From: CBDCFV01 sp965203835
GTDB taxonomy: Bacteria; Chloroflexota; Dehalococcoidia; Lucifugimonadales; UBA3495
Direction of reading: 5' to 3'
DNA length: 64,000 nucleotides
Assembly (NCBI GenBank): GCA_965203835.1
Contig: OZ241919.1
Coordinates: forward strand, 2,232,001 to 2,296,000
The notes under the pieces are model-generated. The model saw only the letters and a program-made list of their open reading frames with translations, made no database searches and was not told the DNA's origin. Below are positions 45,308-53,735 of the stretch, in pieces (position 1 is the stretch's first letter; every line of letters starts with the position of its first letter). The translations under genes and the position numbers were made by a program.

Positions 45308-46150
45308 ATGACGCACCAACCACTTGCAAAGAGCACCCGATCCATGCCTTTCATTCAAGTCACAAGCCTCCTGGCACATGCAAAGATTTCTCAGCCAGGG
45401 GGGCCGGGGGAAATTCCTATGCAACAATTCCGCAACTACTACGACTACCACCACCTTGTAAGAGAGGTTGCCTACATCAAGGGAACCACAACTCCGAAGG
45501 ACCTGCCCCACGACTCAGCCCAGATCGTCCCCAAGTCCATCACGGCCGAAAGGTCCCTCTGTCTCCTCCAAATTGACGAGTGGGACCGCAGGCAATACGA
45601 CACCGCAGCCCCCATCTGGAGCAACCTGGCCATAAGCTATCTCGAGAGTTGGCGATGGCCCAAGGCATTCCGCGCCCTCGCCCAAGCCGTGGAACAGGAT
45701 CCCAGCCTCGCCGAAGCCCACAACAACCTGGGCCTTCTCTATCTGGAGATAGGAGATCTCACACAGGCGCTCCGATACCTTGACACCGCCCTGAAGCTCC
45801 GCCCGGATATGGACGCCGCCTACGCCAACCGGGGTCTGGCACGGCTTGAAGCAGGACAGCATGACGCCGCCTTGGAAGACCTCTCCCACGCTGCCATGCT
45901 GGCACCTGGCGAGCCCTACCATCGCAACAACCTGGGTGTCCTGTTCCTGCAAAGGGGCCAACTGGAAAACGCTCTCCAACGATTCCAGGAAGCAATCGAC
46001 ATGGACGGGTCCAACCCCACCTACTTCAGTAACCGCGGGATAGTCCATGACGAGATGGGCGACTGGGCAACCGCAAGCCAGGACTACATCCACGCTTACC
46101 GACTGGCCGAGGCCCAGTTGCAAGAAGAATTGGAAACAGCGGGCTCATGA
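45308..46150 (+). CDS. TPR-repeat protein
   Basis: Four to five tetratricopeptide repeats occupy about residues 100-275: AIWSNLAISYLESW..., EAHNNLGLLYLEIGDLTQAL, DAAYANRGLARLEAGQHDAA, YHRNNLGVLFLQRGQLENAL and TYFSNRGIVHDEMGDWATA. The N-terminal 100 residues are not recognised. The start is uncertain: the ATG at 45308 has no ribosome site, whereas an ATG at 45419 (MQQFRNYYDYHHL) follows a G-rich stretch. TPRs mediate protein contacts in the cytoplasm. The next gene overlaps its stop codon (ATGA), so the two are translationally coupled. Confidence 0.7.
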   Translation: MTHQPLAKSTRSMPFIQVTSLLAHAKISQPGGPGEIPMQQFRNYYDYHHLVREVAYIKGTTTPKDLPHDSAQIVPKSITAERSLCLLQIDEWDRRQYDTAAPIWSNLAISYLESWRWPKAFRALAQAVEQDPSLAEAHNNLGLLYLEIGDLTQALRYLDTALKLRPDMDAAYANRGLARLEAGQHDAALEDLSHAAMLAPGEPYHRNNLGVLFLQRGQLENALQRFQEAIDMDGSNPTYFSNRGIVHDEMGDWATASQDYIHAYRLAEAQLQEELETAGS

Positions 46151-46431
46151 GCCTGCCGACAGACGGTCTCCAAGGTGAGGACAAGGCAACCGAAATCCAT
46201 GCCTCAGGCAGTACCTCGTTACACAAGGATGTTTATCTGCCTGAGGAGTTTGCCTCACAGCCGGAGCGCCGCGCAGTAAGGAGTACCCGGATAAGGGCCG
46301 AGCTTGGCCGGTCCAAGTCGGAGTTAGCCTCGAAGATGGTGCAACGGACCTTGCTGAGATGGCACGGGGAGGCCCGCTGTGTCGCCTTAGATAACATCTT
46401 CGGTACCTCTGGGCCCTCTGGGATGGGCTAG
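46147..46431 (+). CDS. Small hypothetical protein coupled to the TPR gene
   Basis: The ATG overlaps the TGA of the TPR gene by the ATGA arrangement, which supports real translation. The product is 94 residues (MSLPTDGLQGEDKATEIH...), polar, with a basic middle (RSTRIRAELGRSKSELASK) that might be a short helix. No family is recognised. The C-terminal GTSGPSGMG looks disordered. Confidence 0.45.
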   Translation: MSLPTDGLQGEDKATEIHASGSTSLHKDVYLPEEFASQPERRAVRSTRIRAELGRSKSELASKMVQRTLLRWHGEARCVALDNIFGTSGPSGMG

Positions 46432-46578
46432 CGGCCCCACTGTACTGTTGCCACGTCGAAAAGGGCCGGGCAAGCATCGAGCCACTGGAAACTGGCCTGC
46501 AGGAAAGCGAGCAGAATTAGGATCTGCCGATAGTCTGGGTTGCGCCAATTCCATAGACGGGGACCTACAGAGGAGTAT

Positions 46579-47181
46579 ATGACAACACAGACCATCCGGG
46601 CAGAGTCGTTGAGTGCGAACGACTGGAGACAAATCTTCACCCCGTCACCGGGTGGTGGAGGTGACAATCCGCACGAAGACGAGACGTCTACCGGAGGTAA
46701 CCACAGCATTGATGACTTTGATAGTGAAGACATCAAGCAGTTCCTCAGTCGGGTCGTCCTGGATATCCTCAAAGTCGATCCCGATGTCAGGCTCGACTAT
46801 TTGCGTTCAGTCAACCCGAGCCTCACCGAAGAGCACCGGGACGCAATCGCCGTGACCACGTACAGATGGTTGAATGCCGAATCAAGGGAACGCATAAGAA
46901 CCGTCGCCCGCAGCACGTATGAGAATGGGCTCGCGCCGGATTATGTTTTGGTCAACTGGACAACTTCCGAAGAGATTAATAGGCTCATTGAACTGCTCCA
47001 GGAAACCTCGGTCCCGGACAAGACGTTAGCGGTCTGCTACACGATGTCTGCGGCTTACGACACCGGTCGCGCTGCATACCTTCTGCACAGGCATCGCGTT
47101 GAACGCCAAGTAGACTTCACGACCCTGAAACAAACACCGGAAGAGATCGCAGACGATGTGCGTTTCGCTAACCTTCGATAG
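46579..47181 (+). CDS. Hypothetical protein, about 200 residues
   Basis: The ATG at 46579 (MTTQTIRAESLSAND) follows AGAGGAG at 46568, a better start than the in-frame ATG at 46540. A Gly/Asp-rich N-terminus leads into a largely helical body (DIKQFLSRVVLDILKVDPD, HRDAIAVTTYRWLNAESRE, EEINRLIELLQETSVPD). No motif is recognised. It has the lower GC content of this accessory segment. Codon use and the good ribosome site suggest a real gene, possibly part of the same acquired cluster as the ATPase. Confidence 0.55.
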   Translation: MTTQTIRAESLSANDWRQIFTPSPGGGGDNPHEDETSTGGNHSIDDFDSEDIKQFLSRVVLDILKVDPDVRLDYLRSVNPSLTEEHRDAIAVTTYRWLNAESRERIRTVARSTYENGLAPDYVLVNWTTSEEINRLIELLQETSVPDKTLAVCYTMSAAYDTGRAAYLLHRHRVERQVDFTTLKQTPEEIADDVRFANLR

Positions 47182-47857
47182 GCAAGGAACCCGTTGCCGC
47201 CTGCCGTGAGAGGGGATGTCCGTCGGTATGATTACGGGCTGAACATCCACAGTGGACTTTCTGGCAGGCGCCCTGCTCCGATGATAAGCAACACTCGATT
47301 GGACCGAAGTTCGTCTATTGCCATGGCATTCACGACGGCTGCGATGGCTGTATCGCCGGAGTATTTCCAGAGCGGCGTGTTTATGGAAGAGGTCGATTCC
47401 TGGGCCTCCGTCCGCCAACTCAAGCCGGTCGAACAAAATCGGCTAAGGACATGATCAGAGATGATGCTGCGGCACCAAGACTTGAAAAGCAGTTGAAATC
47501 CTCGCAGCACGTTTGGCCGGAAGGACACTGAGTCCAAGGACGATTCCTACTGAGTTTGGTCACCAGCGAATCGGACCTGACACCACCCTCGAGGTCGAAT
47601 TTCACAGTAACGATAGCTTGATTCGACCCACTGCAATACTTGCACTGGACTACAATGACGGAAACCAAATGGCCATTTAGGTGGAGGTCGAAGGCCAAAG
47701 GTATGCGAACTCTCCAGGTCGCATCCCTGTCGACATGGGAGAATCTTCCCAGCCAGCTTGATCCCTTGTGCACACAGTGAGGTCAATCGACCTGGCTGCA
47801 GAACCATAAATGCAACAGGGACAACAAACAACCCTGGTATGTTTGATGTCGGTCAGG
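47182..47857. other. Low-GC stretch with no certain gene
   Basis: A plus-strand frame ends at 47454 (possible start 47281, MISNTRLDRSSSIAMAFTT), but it has no good ribosome site and no recognisable match. The minus-strand frames are no better. The region may be the decayed end of the accessory cluster. Confidence 0.35.
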
Positions 47858-47994
47858 TGATTAACGACAATTATTGGGAGTGTTGAAAAAATCGGGGGAT
47901 TGACGGCGAGTCTACGTTAGACCGGGCTTGGGGAACACAACCGACCAGCTTGGGCGGACAAAACACTGTGGCGACACGATTGCATTCATCGCGG

Positions 47995-48026
47995 TGTCGC
48001 CGGTGGAGTGTTCTTCACCGGCGACA
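47995..48026. repeat. Perfect 11-bp hairpin next to the IS4 end
   Basis: TGTCGCCGGTG and CACCGGCGACA pair across a ten-base loop. It lies 20 bp left of the IS4 terminal repeat, inside the IS1182 element. No T-tract follows. Confidence 0.6.
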
Positions 48027-48046
48027 GTTGCGCCGGGGGGGGGGGA

Positions 48047-49378
48047 CTGACAGGGGTAGGTATGGAGTAAAATTGGTCTGAGAGAACTTGGAAAGCGCAC
48101 GGGAAACCGGCATTTTGGTAGCAGTCACGAAACCGGATGCCGGGGGTGTCCCATGCGCCTTCCTAAAGAAACCTATCAGATTCAGCAGATGATTGGAACG
48201 CATTTACCGCACCTCTCCCAGCCACAATTGGCCGGCCTGGTCCTGTGGGTCTGCGGGGCCATCCTGGCCGGCAGTGCCTGTCAGAACGCTGTCGCCTCCG
48301 CCCTCTCGCCCTGGCACAAGTGGAACAACCTCCGCCAGTACCTCCGGGAGTGGCTCTACGACGGCAGCGACCGGAAAAGCCCCTGTCAGACCCAACTGGA
48401 CGTAACCCTCTGCTTCGCGCCCCTGCTCCGCTGGGTACTCGCCTGGTGGCATTCCGAACGTCTCGCCCTGGCCATCGACCCCACTCTCAAGGGCGACCAG
48501 ACCACCGCCATCGTCATCAGCGTCCTCTACCGCAGTTGCGCCATCCCCGTGGCCTGGCGCATCCATCACGCCACCCAGCGCGGCTCTTGGGCCGACCCCA
48601 CCGTGAAACTGCTCCGGGAACTGGCCCCAGCCGTTCCCCACGACAAGACCGTAATAGTGCTCTGCGACCGGGGCATCGCCAGCCCCAAGCTGTGGCAGCA
48701 GATACGCGCCCAGGGTTGGCACCCCTGTATGCGCTACCGGAAGAACATCACCTTCTGTGCCGACGGCGGCAAACGATTGCCCGCCCACGCCTTCCTCTCC
48801 CGTCCCGACACCGCCTGGATCGGCCAGGACACCGCCTTCGGCACTCCCAAGGCCAAACGCCAATGCACGTTCCTGGCGGTCTGGTACGTCGAACAGGAGG
48901 AACCCTGGGTCATCCTCACCGACCTGCCGCCCCAGGAAGTCGGCGTAAGCTGGTACGCTTTGCGCTTCTGGATCGAACTGGGCTTCAAGGCCATCAAGAG
49001 CCTGGGCTGGAAGTGGGACAAGACCAGGCGCACCGACCCGGCCCGCGTCTCCCGCCACTGGCTGGTGCTGTCGGTGGCTACCCTCCTGGCCCTGGCCTAC
49101 GGCACCAGGGTGGAGGATGCTCAGGACCGCAGGATTGCGCCAGGAAACCTGCGAGCGCCGCCCAAGACGCTGGCTTCCAATCATCGGGACCCTCGGACCC
49201 GTCCGGCGCGCACCGTCAGCGTGATCCGCTACGGCATTGACTGGCTGCGTCGGTTGATGCTCAAAGGACGGCTCTGGAGCCGCGTCTGGCTGTTGCCCGA
49301 ACCCTGGCCACAACCCAAGGCCAACCTGGAGATCACCCATCATGCACCCCCGTAACAGCCCATACCTACCCCTGTCAG
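48047..49378 (+). mobile_element. IS4-like element with perfect 19-bp inverted repeats
   Basis: CTGACAGGGGTAGGTATGG at 48047-48065 is exactly inverted at 49360-49378. Poly-G runs flank both ends outside the repeats and may be the target duplication. The single transposase gene fills the element, which looks intact and recent. Confidence 0.88.
48153..49355 (+). CDS. IS4-type DDE transposase
   Basis: The 400-residue protein (MRLPKETYQIQQMIG...) carries a DDE catalytic set in the expected order: Asp in LALAIDPTLKGDQ, Asp in VIVLCDRGIASPKLW, and Glu in FWIELGFKAIKSLGW, followed by the K/R-rich W-x-W-D-K-T-R-R segment. The frame is undamaged and fills the space between the perfect terminal repeats. 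It should cut and join the element's ends. The N-terminal segment (LAGLVLWVCGAILAGSACQ) is hydrophobic but typical of these transposases, not a signal. Confidence 0.85.
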   Translation: MRLPKETYQIQQMIGTHLPHLSQPQLAGLVLWVCGAILAGSACQNAVASALSPWHKWNNLRQYLREWLYDGSDRKSPCQTQLDVTLCFAPLLRWVLAWWHSERLALAIDPTLKGDQTTAIVISVLYRSCAIPVAWRIHHATQRGSWADPTVKLLRELAPAVPHDKTVIVLCDRGIASPKLWQQIRAQGWHPCMRYRKNITFCADGGKRLPAHAFLSRPDTAWIGQDTAFGTPKAKRQCTFLAVWYVEQEEPWVILTDLPPQEVGVSWYALRFWIELGFKAIKSLGWKWDKTRRTDPARVSRHWLVLSVATLLALAYGTRVEDAQDRRIAPGNLRAPPKTLASNHRDPRTRPARTVSVIRYGIDWLRRLMLKGRLWSRVWLLPEPWPQPKANLEITHHAPP

Positions 49379-49394
49379 GGGGGGGACGCTGGAT

Positions 49395-50330
49395 CAGGGG
49401 GATCGATACCGCCGCCCAGCTTGCGCACCATCTTGAGGACATCGTTTGCGAGGGACGCCATGTATCCTTCGCAATCGACTTTCCAAAGGCCCCTCAGCCG
49501 TGTTCTGGCTCACCCCAACCGGTCCTGAGACGCGAAGGTCCCTTCGGCGATGGTCTGGCGTCTGACTCTCTCCCGCCGATACTTACTGGTCTGGTTTCTC
49601 TCCCTGGCTAGTAGCGTCATCGGGTAGTACCGGGTCAGCGACACGTAACTGCGTTTCTGTCGAGGCGGAAGACAATCGCCCTTGATTGGACGCGCCTGGC
49701 AGTCTTCGCGCCGCGCCGTGTACGTGTAGCGTTGTTCCTCTTTGTTGAACCCGCGCCTATGCAGCGTCTTGCCACGGGGGCAGACCAGTCGGTCCCCTTG
49801 GTACATGTACCCGCCTGGTCCCACCAAGGTGTCTTCCTGAACGGGCCGGAGCGGAATGTAAGCTTTCGTGCCCCCATCCTCCAGGATCTGACGCAATTCC
49901 CTGGTGCTGTATCCGGTGTCCATGGTCAGCGACACTGGGTGAATAGGCAGTTGCTCCAGGAGGCGTGGCACCGCTTTCCATTCGCCTTGGGATGCGTGGG
50001 TTACTCCGCGGGCCACGATGAACCCACCAAGGTCTACGATCACGTTATCCTGATAGCATAATTCCGCAGGCTGCTTGGACGAGCCAGTGCGCCAACGGAT
50101 GTCGGTGTCAACCGGGTTCAGCGACAGCCTGCCTTTTGGGTCCTGGAAGTACCGCACCTCCTCACTATCCGCCCCGGATTGGCTCTCTCCCGTATCGGTC
50201 AGTACGAAAAGGCCGTTTTCCTCAACGGCCAACTCCTCGAACTCCGCGACGGTCATCCCGCTGGATACCAGGCCGAAGCTGCTTGGTGGTGAACTGGAAC
50301 AAGATTGAGTCCCTGCGGCAACGGTCCAAT
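49395..50330 (-). pseudogene. IS1182-type transposase relic
   Basis: On the minus strand from 50256 the frame reads EELAVEENGLFVLTDTGESQ, SLNPVDTDIRWRTGSSKQP, LTMDTGYSTRELRQILEDG (a DDE Asp), YIPLRPVQED, and AEGTFASQDRLG. A TGA then replaces the usual Trp codon, and the same frame continues with ARTRLRGLWKVDCEGYMAS and VLKMVRKLG, the normal end. So there is one premature stop and the N-terminal third is missing. It lies inside the terminal repeats at 47858-50448. Confidence 0.75.
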
Positions 50331-50599
50331 GGATCGAGCACCGCTACCCCTCGCCAGCGACTGACTGTGCGCTCATTTTAGCCCATGAGTCGCCTGGAAC
50401 TCATGATTTGCCGACTTTTTCAACAATCCCCAAAATCGTCGTTAATCAACAGGTGACGGCTCGGGAGTTGGCCCAAGGGATACCGGACGGGGCATAGCTG
50501 TTAACGCCGATGGAAAAATGATCAAAAACGCCGAAAAGAGATTGACCCATCTGAAGAAAAGGGCATTATTCACGGGGCTTTCGTGGGGGTGTCTGCTAC

Positions 50600-51493
50600 A
50601 CATAGCTGAAGGTGGGATAGCTGAAGGTGGGACAAATGAAAGAGATCTACGAAATGAAGGGCGCCGGCCGTTCCATCCGGGTGAAGCTTGCCGCCTCACT
50701 TAACCGGAGAAAATAGGACAGTTCCTTCAACGGTCTAGGCTCCGCACCCCTCTCATCCACTTCCCCAATCACCACCGTCTTGACCTCGGCCCATTCTCCT
50801 CCCACCAAGGGTACCATCGCCCCGTCCACTTCCACCAACAGCCGGGCTGAACCGGAGCCTACCTCTTCCCAGTCCACTTCCGGCACTGTTCCAACGCCCT
50901 GGCCTCCTCCTCTTGAATGGCCACGTAAGCCACCCCCTCAGCTTCGGTATACCGCCGCACCGTGGCTTCACTGAGGGAATTAGCTTCATCCAGTCCGCCA
51001 GCAACCCTTGCGCTTGGGCGAAGGGCATCCAACTCCCAGCCGCACCAGCATCTCTTCCAAACCGGGAGTCAGGCTGCCCGGCAACAATTCCAGTTCTTCA
51101 TCCAGAGGGAAAAAACTTTCCGCCGCAAGCGGGACAGACCCCATACTCCCGTTCCAGCGGGACCTCTTGTCCCTCCAGGGTCTGCAAACGCCGCTCCCTC
51201 TTGCCCGAAGAAGCCAGTTCATGGCCGCAATCAGGGCACACCGGCCTTTCTCCAGGCTCATTTCTGCTCCAGTCCCTGGAGGAACTGGCCAGAGCCGTAT
51301 CCTGGAGCATCCGGCCCCGCAGTTTCGCCAGCCGCAGAGCCTGCCCCGTACCTGATACGGGGTCCAGTTCCTTTTCAATCTCAGTAAAAGTGGCTGCAGG
51401 ATTCTGCAGCCGCCACTCCTTCACCCCGATGACTACTTCTTCGCTCAACTCCGGCCAAGTCAATCCCCAATCCTGCAATTCCATAAGACCCAC
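50600..51493 (-). pseudogene. ISKra4-like transposase relic
   Basis: The minus strand from 51493 gives MGLMELQDWGLTWPELSEEV, a zinc-ribbon CPDCGHELASSGKRERR ... CPACGGKFF, then PLDEELELLPGSLTPGLEEML, then FAQAQGLLADWMKLIPSV and, in another frame, LVEVDGAMVPLV ... WAEVKTVVIGEVDE. This order is that of ISKra4-family transposases. Several frameshifts and loss of the catalytic C-terminal half make it dead. A palindrome insertion at 51336 spells LDPVSGTGQ within it. Two tandem 15-mers (ATAGCTGAAGGTGGG, 50602-50631) mark the broken end. Confidence 0.65.
51336..51362 (+). repeat. AGAGCCTGC palindrome in ISKra4 relic
   Basis: CCGC then AGAGCCTGCCCCGTACC then TGATACGGGG: same left module, different loop. 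The inner arms GTACC/TGATAC continue the hairpin. Confidence 0.65.
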
Positions 51494-51738
51494 CCATCCT
51501 CTGTCTTCAGTACTTTGCCGCCATTTTATCCCTCCATTCTCTCCTCACCCAAAACTTTGACGGCCCCCCCTTGTCCAAGGTTTGGTTGATTATTGGAAGT
51601 GTATGGCCATACAATTACATTTTCGGTGGAGCTAAATCGGATGGGTCTACCTGCACCGGTGATTCATCCGCTAGGAAGCGAAATCGTAGCAGTTTCAGTG
51701 CTGTCATTTCATAGAAGAGCACAAGGGGTGGGGTTGCG

Positions 51739-52875
51739 ATGGCTAGAGGGCATATACGTCAGCGTTCACAAAAGAACAAGAACGCGTATACTATATATGT
51801 TTACCTTGGAGTGGATCCTGACACAGGCAAAAAGAAGTACATAACTGAAGTGGTGCACACCGGGAAACGCGATGCTGAGAAACGTTTAACAGAATTGCTG
51901 AAATTGCGCGACACTGGTGAGTACGTAAAACCATCCAAGGAGACGATGGCTCAATTTTTGGAGCAGTGGTATACGGAATACGCGGAAACGCGCGTCAGGT
52001 CGCGTACGCAAGATGGTTACCGCGGGAACTTGGACAGGTACATAATCCCTGCGTTGGGCAAAATCAGTCTTGACAAGCTTACAACTCGGCGAGTCGAGTC
52101 GTTCTTGTCTGATATCCAGCGAGAGGGGCTATCTGCGCGAACTGCATTTCACTGCTATCGGCTGATCTTTCAGTCACTCAAATGGGGCGTTCGGATCGGA
52201 CTCCTGGCACGGAACGTAGCCGAGGAAGTGGACCCGCCTAGGCCAAAGCGTTACCAACCGCGGATCTTGGGTTGGCATGAGGTGCTGACCTTGTTAGGCG
52301 CCGCGCAGACTACAAATTACTACAATGTGTACCTGATAACCGTGCTCACTGGGCTTAGACGCTCGGAGGTATTGGCCTTGCAATGGCAGGACCTGCAATG
52401 GCATCCTGGTGTTCTGGCGGTCAATCGTGCCTTGGTCCAACGTCCAAATGGAGAAAGGGTGATTGGACCACCTAAGTCAGGTAAATCTAGAACTGTGGTC
52501 TTGCCGGAACAAGCCGTGAGATGCTTCGGCATGATGTACGAATCTCGGAATGGATGTCTACCTGACGACTTAATATTTTGTCGCTCGGACGGGAGTGAAT
52601 TGCTTCCTGATACCGTCAGTAAGGAATTTGCCAAGGTGGCGAGGAGTGTTGGCCTCAAGGGTGTTCGGTTCCATGACCTGCGTCACGCTCACGCTACTTT
52701 GCTTCTTCAAGATAATGTGCATCTGAAGATTGTCTCTGAGCGATTGGGACACGGGAGTATTGCGATTACTGCAGACCTCTACTCTCATGTTTTGCCGAGC
52801 CTACAGGAGGAGGCGGCAAAGAAACTGAGTGAAAGATTGGAAGCTGAGATTGAGAAGGATTTACAAATGGATTGA
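51739..52875 (+). CDS. int: Tyrosine recombinase (phage-type integrase)
   Basis: The 378-residue enzyme has an N-terminal AP2-like arm-binding domain (IYVYLGVDPDTGKKKYIT), a SAM-like core-binding domain (about 65-160, MAQFLEQWYTEYAETRV) and a catalytic domain with Arg207 (TGLRRSE), His312 and Arg315 (HDLRHAHATLL), His338 (LGHGS) and the nucleophile Tyr348 (DLYSHV). All key residues are present. It ends 57 bp before tRNA-Thr, as is usual for integrases that use a tRNA as attachment site. Base composition is lower in GC than the chromosome core, consistent with transfer. The start ATG at 51739 has only a G-rich upstream stretch. Confidence 0.9.
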   Translation: MARGHIRQRSQKNKNAYTIYVYLGVDPDTGKKKYITEVVHTGKRDAEKRLTELLKLRDTGEYVKPSKETMAQFLEQWYTEYAETRVRSRTQDGYRGNLDRYIIPALGKISLDKLTTRRVESFLSDIQREGLSARTAFHCYRLIFQSLKWGVRIGLLARNVAEEVDPPRPKRYQPRILGWHEVLTLLGAAQTTNYYNVYLITVLTGLRRSEVLALQWQDLQWHPGVLAVNRALVQRPNGERVIGPPKSGKSRTVVLPEQAVRCFGMMYESRNGCLPDDLIFCRSDGSELLPDTVSKEFAKVARSVGLKGVRFHDLRHAHATLLLQDNVHLKIVSERLGHGSIAITADLYSHVLPSLQEEAAKKLSERLEAEIEKDLQMD

Positions 52876-52932
52876 CAAGACCGACGTATTCGAGAGCCTG
52901 CAATCTCTATTTGAGGCTAATTTAGGCGTTAA

Positions 52933-53007
52933 GCCGGTGTAGCTCAGTGGCAGAGCAGCGGTTTCGTAAACCGCAGGTCAAGGGTTCGAATCCCCTCACC
53001 GGCTCCA
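52933..53007 (+). tRNA. tRNA-Thr (anticodon CGU)
   Basis: All arms pair: acceptor GCCGGTG/CACCGGC, D arm GCTC-AGTGGCA-GAGC, anticodon arm GCGGT-TTCGTAA-ACCGC with anticodon CGT, T arm AGGGG-type stem with TTCGAAT loop, and an encoded CCA end after discriminator T. Likely the attachment site of the neighbouring integrase. I found no second copy of its 3' end in the window. Confidence 0.95.
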
Positions 53008-53082
53008 TTTCAACTCTTTAGAACAGCTACGAATTACTCTTATACTATTGCACCTCGTACCGGTACATGACACAATCCCGGC

Positions 53083-53352
53083 GTGAAGTTCAGGCACGCC
53101 GGTTTGCGGAGATTCTGGGAGCGCGACGACGCCAGCCGCCTGAACCCGGCCTACGCTGCCCGGATTATCCGTCTGCTTGACCTGACCTGATGGCCGATGC
53201 CCACAGTTCGGCGGATATGGACTTGCCGGGTCTGCGTCTCCACCAGTTGACCGGCAATCGCCGGGAGACTTGGAGTGTCCGGTAACTGGCGGCTGACCTT
53301 CCGATTTGAGGACGGGGAAGCCGTGGATATTGACTTGGAAGATTACCATTGA
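53083..53352 (+). pseudogene. higB: HigB-type toxin, frameshifted
   Basis: From the GTG at 53083 the frame reads VKFRHAGLRRFWERDDASR and PAYAARIIRLLDLT, then stops. The next frame gives DMDLPGLRLHQLTGNRRETW, then stops at TAA. The third gives NWRLTFRFEDGEAVDIDLED and YH. These are the consecutive conserved parts of HigB, a ribosome-dependent mRNA interferase. Two frame losses (near 53188 and 53282) disable it. The stop of the last piece lies 12 bp before the intact antitoxin gene, the normal higB-higA order. Confidence 0.8.
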
Positions 53353-53364
53353 GGGAACATCATT

Positions 53365-53634
53365 ATGACCGAGCGTATCCGCACACATCCAGGCGCCAAT
53401 CTGAAAGACTGCTTGGAAGCCGAAGGCTGGAGCGTCAACGAGTTCGCGGCCCGTTTGGGTATCAGCCGAAATACCGCTTCTCGGCTACTGAACGGGCATT
53501 GCGGAATATCGCCTGCCGTTGCCTTGGCTTTGGAACGTATCGGATGGAGCAACGCCGAATTTTGGATGCGCCGCCAAGCGAGCTATGACTTGTCCAAAGC
53601 CCGTCGTCAGATGGATGTGGCTCGGACGTTGTAG
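53365..53634 (+). CDS. higA: HigA-family antitoxin
   Basis: The 89-residue protein (MTERIRTHPGANLKDCLE) is an XRE-type helix-turn-helix protein with WSVNEFAARLGISRNTASRL as DNA-binding helices, followed by GISPAVALALERIGWSNAEFW, the HigA signature (A-L-x-L-E-x-x-x-x-x-x-E-x-W). GAGGGA precedes the ATG. In an intact pair it would neutralise HigB and repress the operon. Here its partner is broken, so it can only act as an autoregulator or as protection against related toxins. Confidence 0.85.
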   Translation: MTERIRTHPGANLKDCLEAEGWSVNEFAARLGISRNTASRLLNGHCGISPAVALALERIGWSNAEFWMRRQASYDLSKARRQMDVARTL

Positions 53635-53735
53635 TTTGTACTCTGTCGTAGGCCGGAACGTAGGACGTGGAACCATTCCCATATCCGGTACCTGAGTAAA
53701 AGTAAACGCCCGCGCATTTGGGAAGGAGAGGCCAA

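Larger units (their letters stand above)
47858..50448 (-). mobile_element. IS1182-family element, interrupted by an IS4 element
   Basis: Long imperfect terminal repeats face each other: TGATTAACGACAATT at 47858 continuing to TGTTGAAAAAATCGG, and the inverted copy at 50411-50448 (CCGACTTTTTCAACA ... CGTCGTTAATCA). The interior holds an IS1182 transposase relic on the minus strand, and an IS4-type element occupies 48047-49378. Removing that insert leaves about 1.26 kb, so the IS1182 is also shortened. Confidence 0.7.

Noticed and set aside
52933..53007. Second attachment site (repeat of the tRNA-Thr 3' end) in the window
   Set aside because: I looked for TTCGAATCCCCTCACCGG elsewhere and found no copy; short CCGGCTCCA matches are chance.
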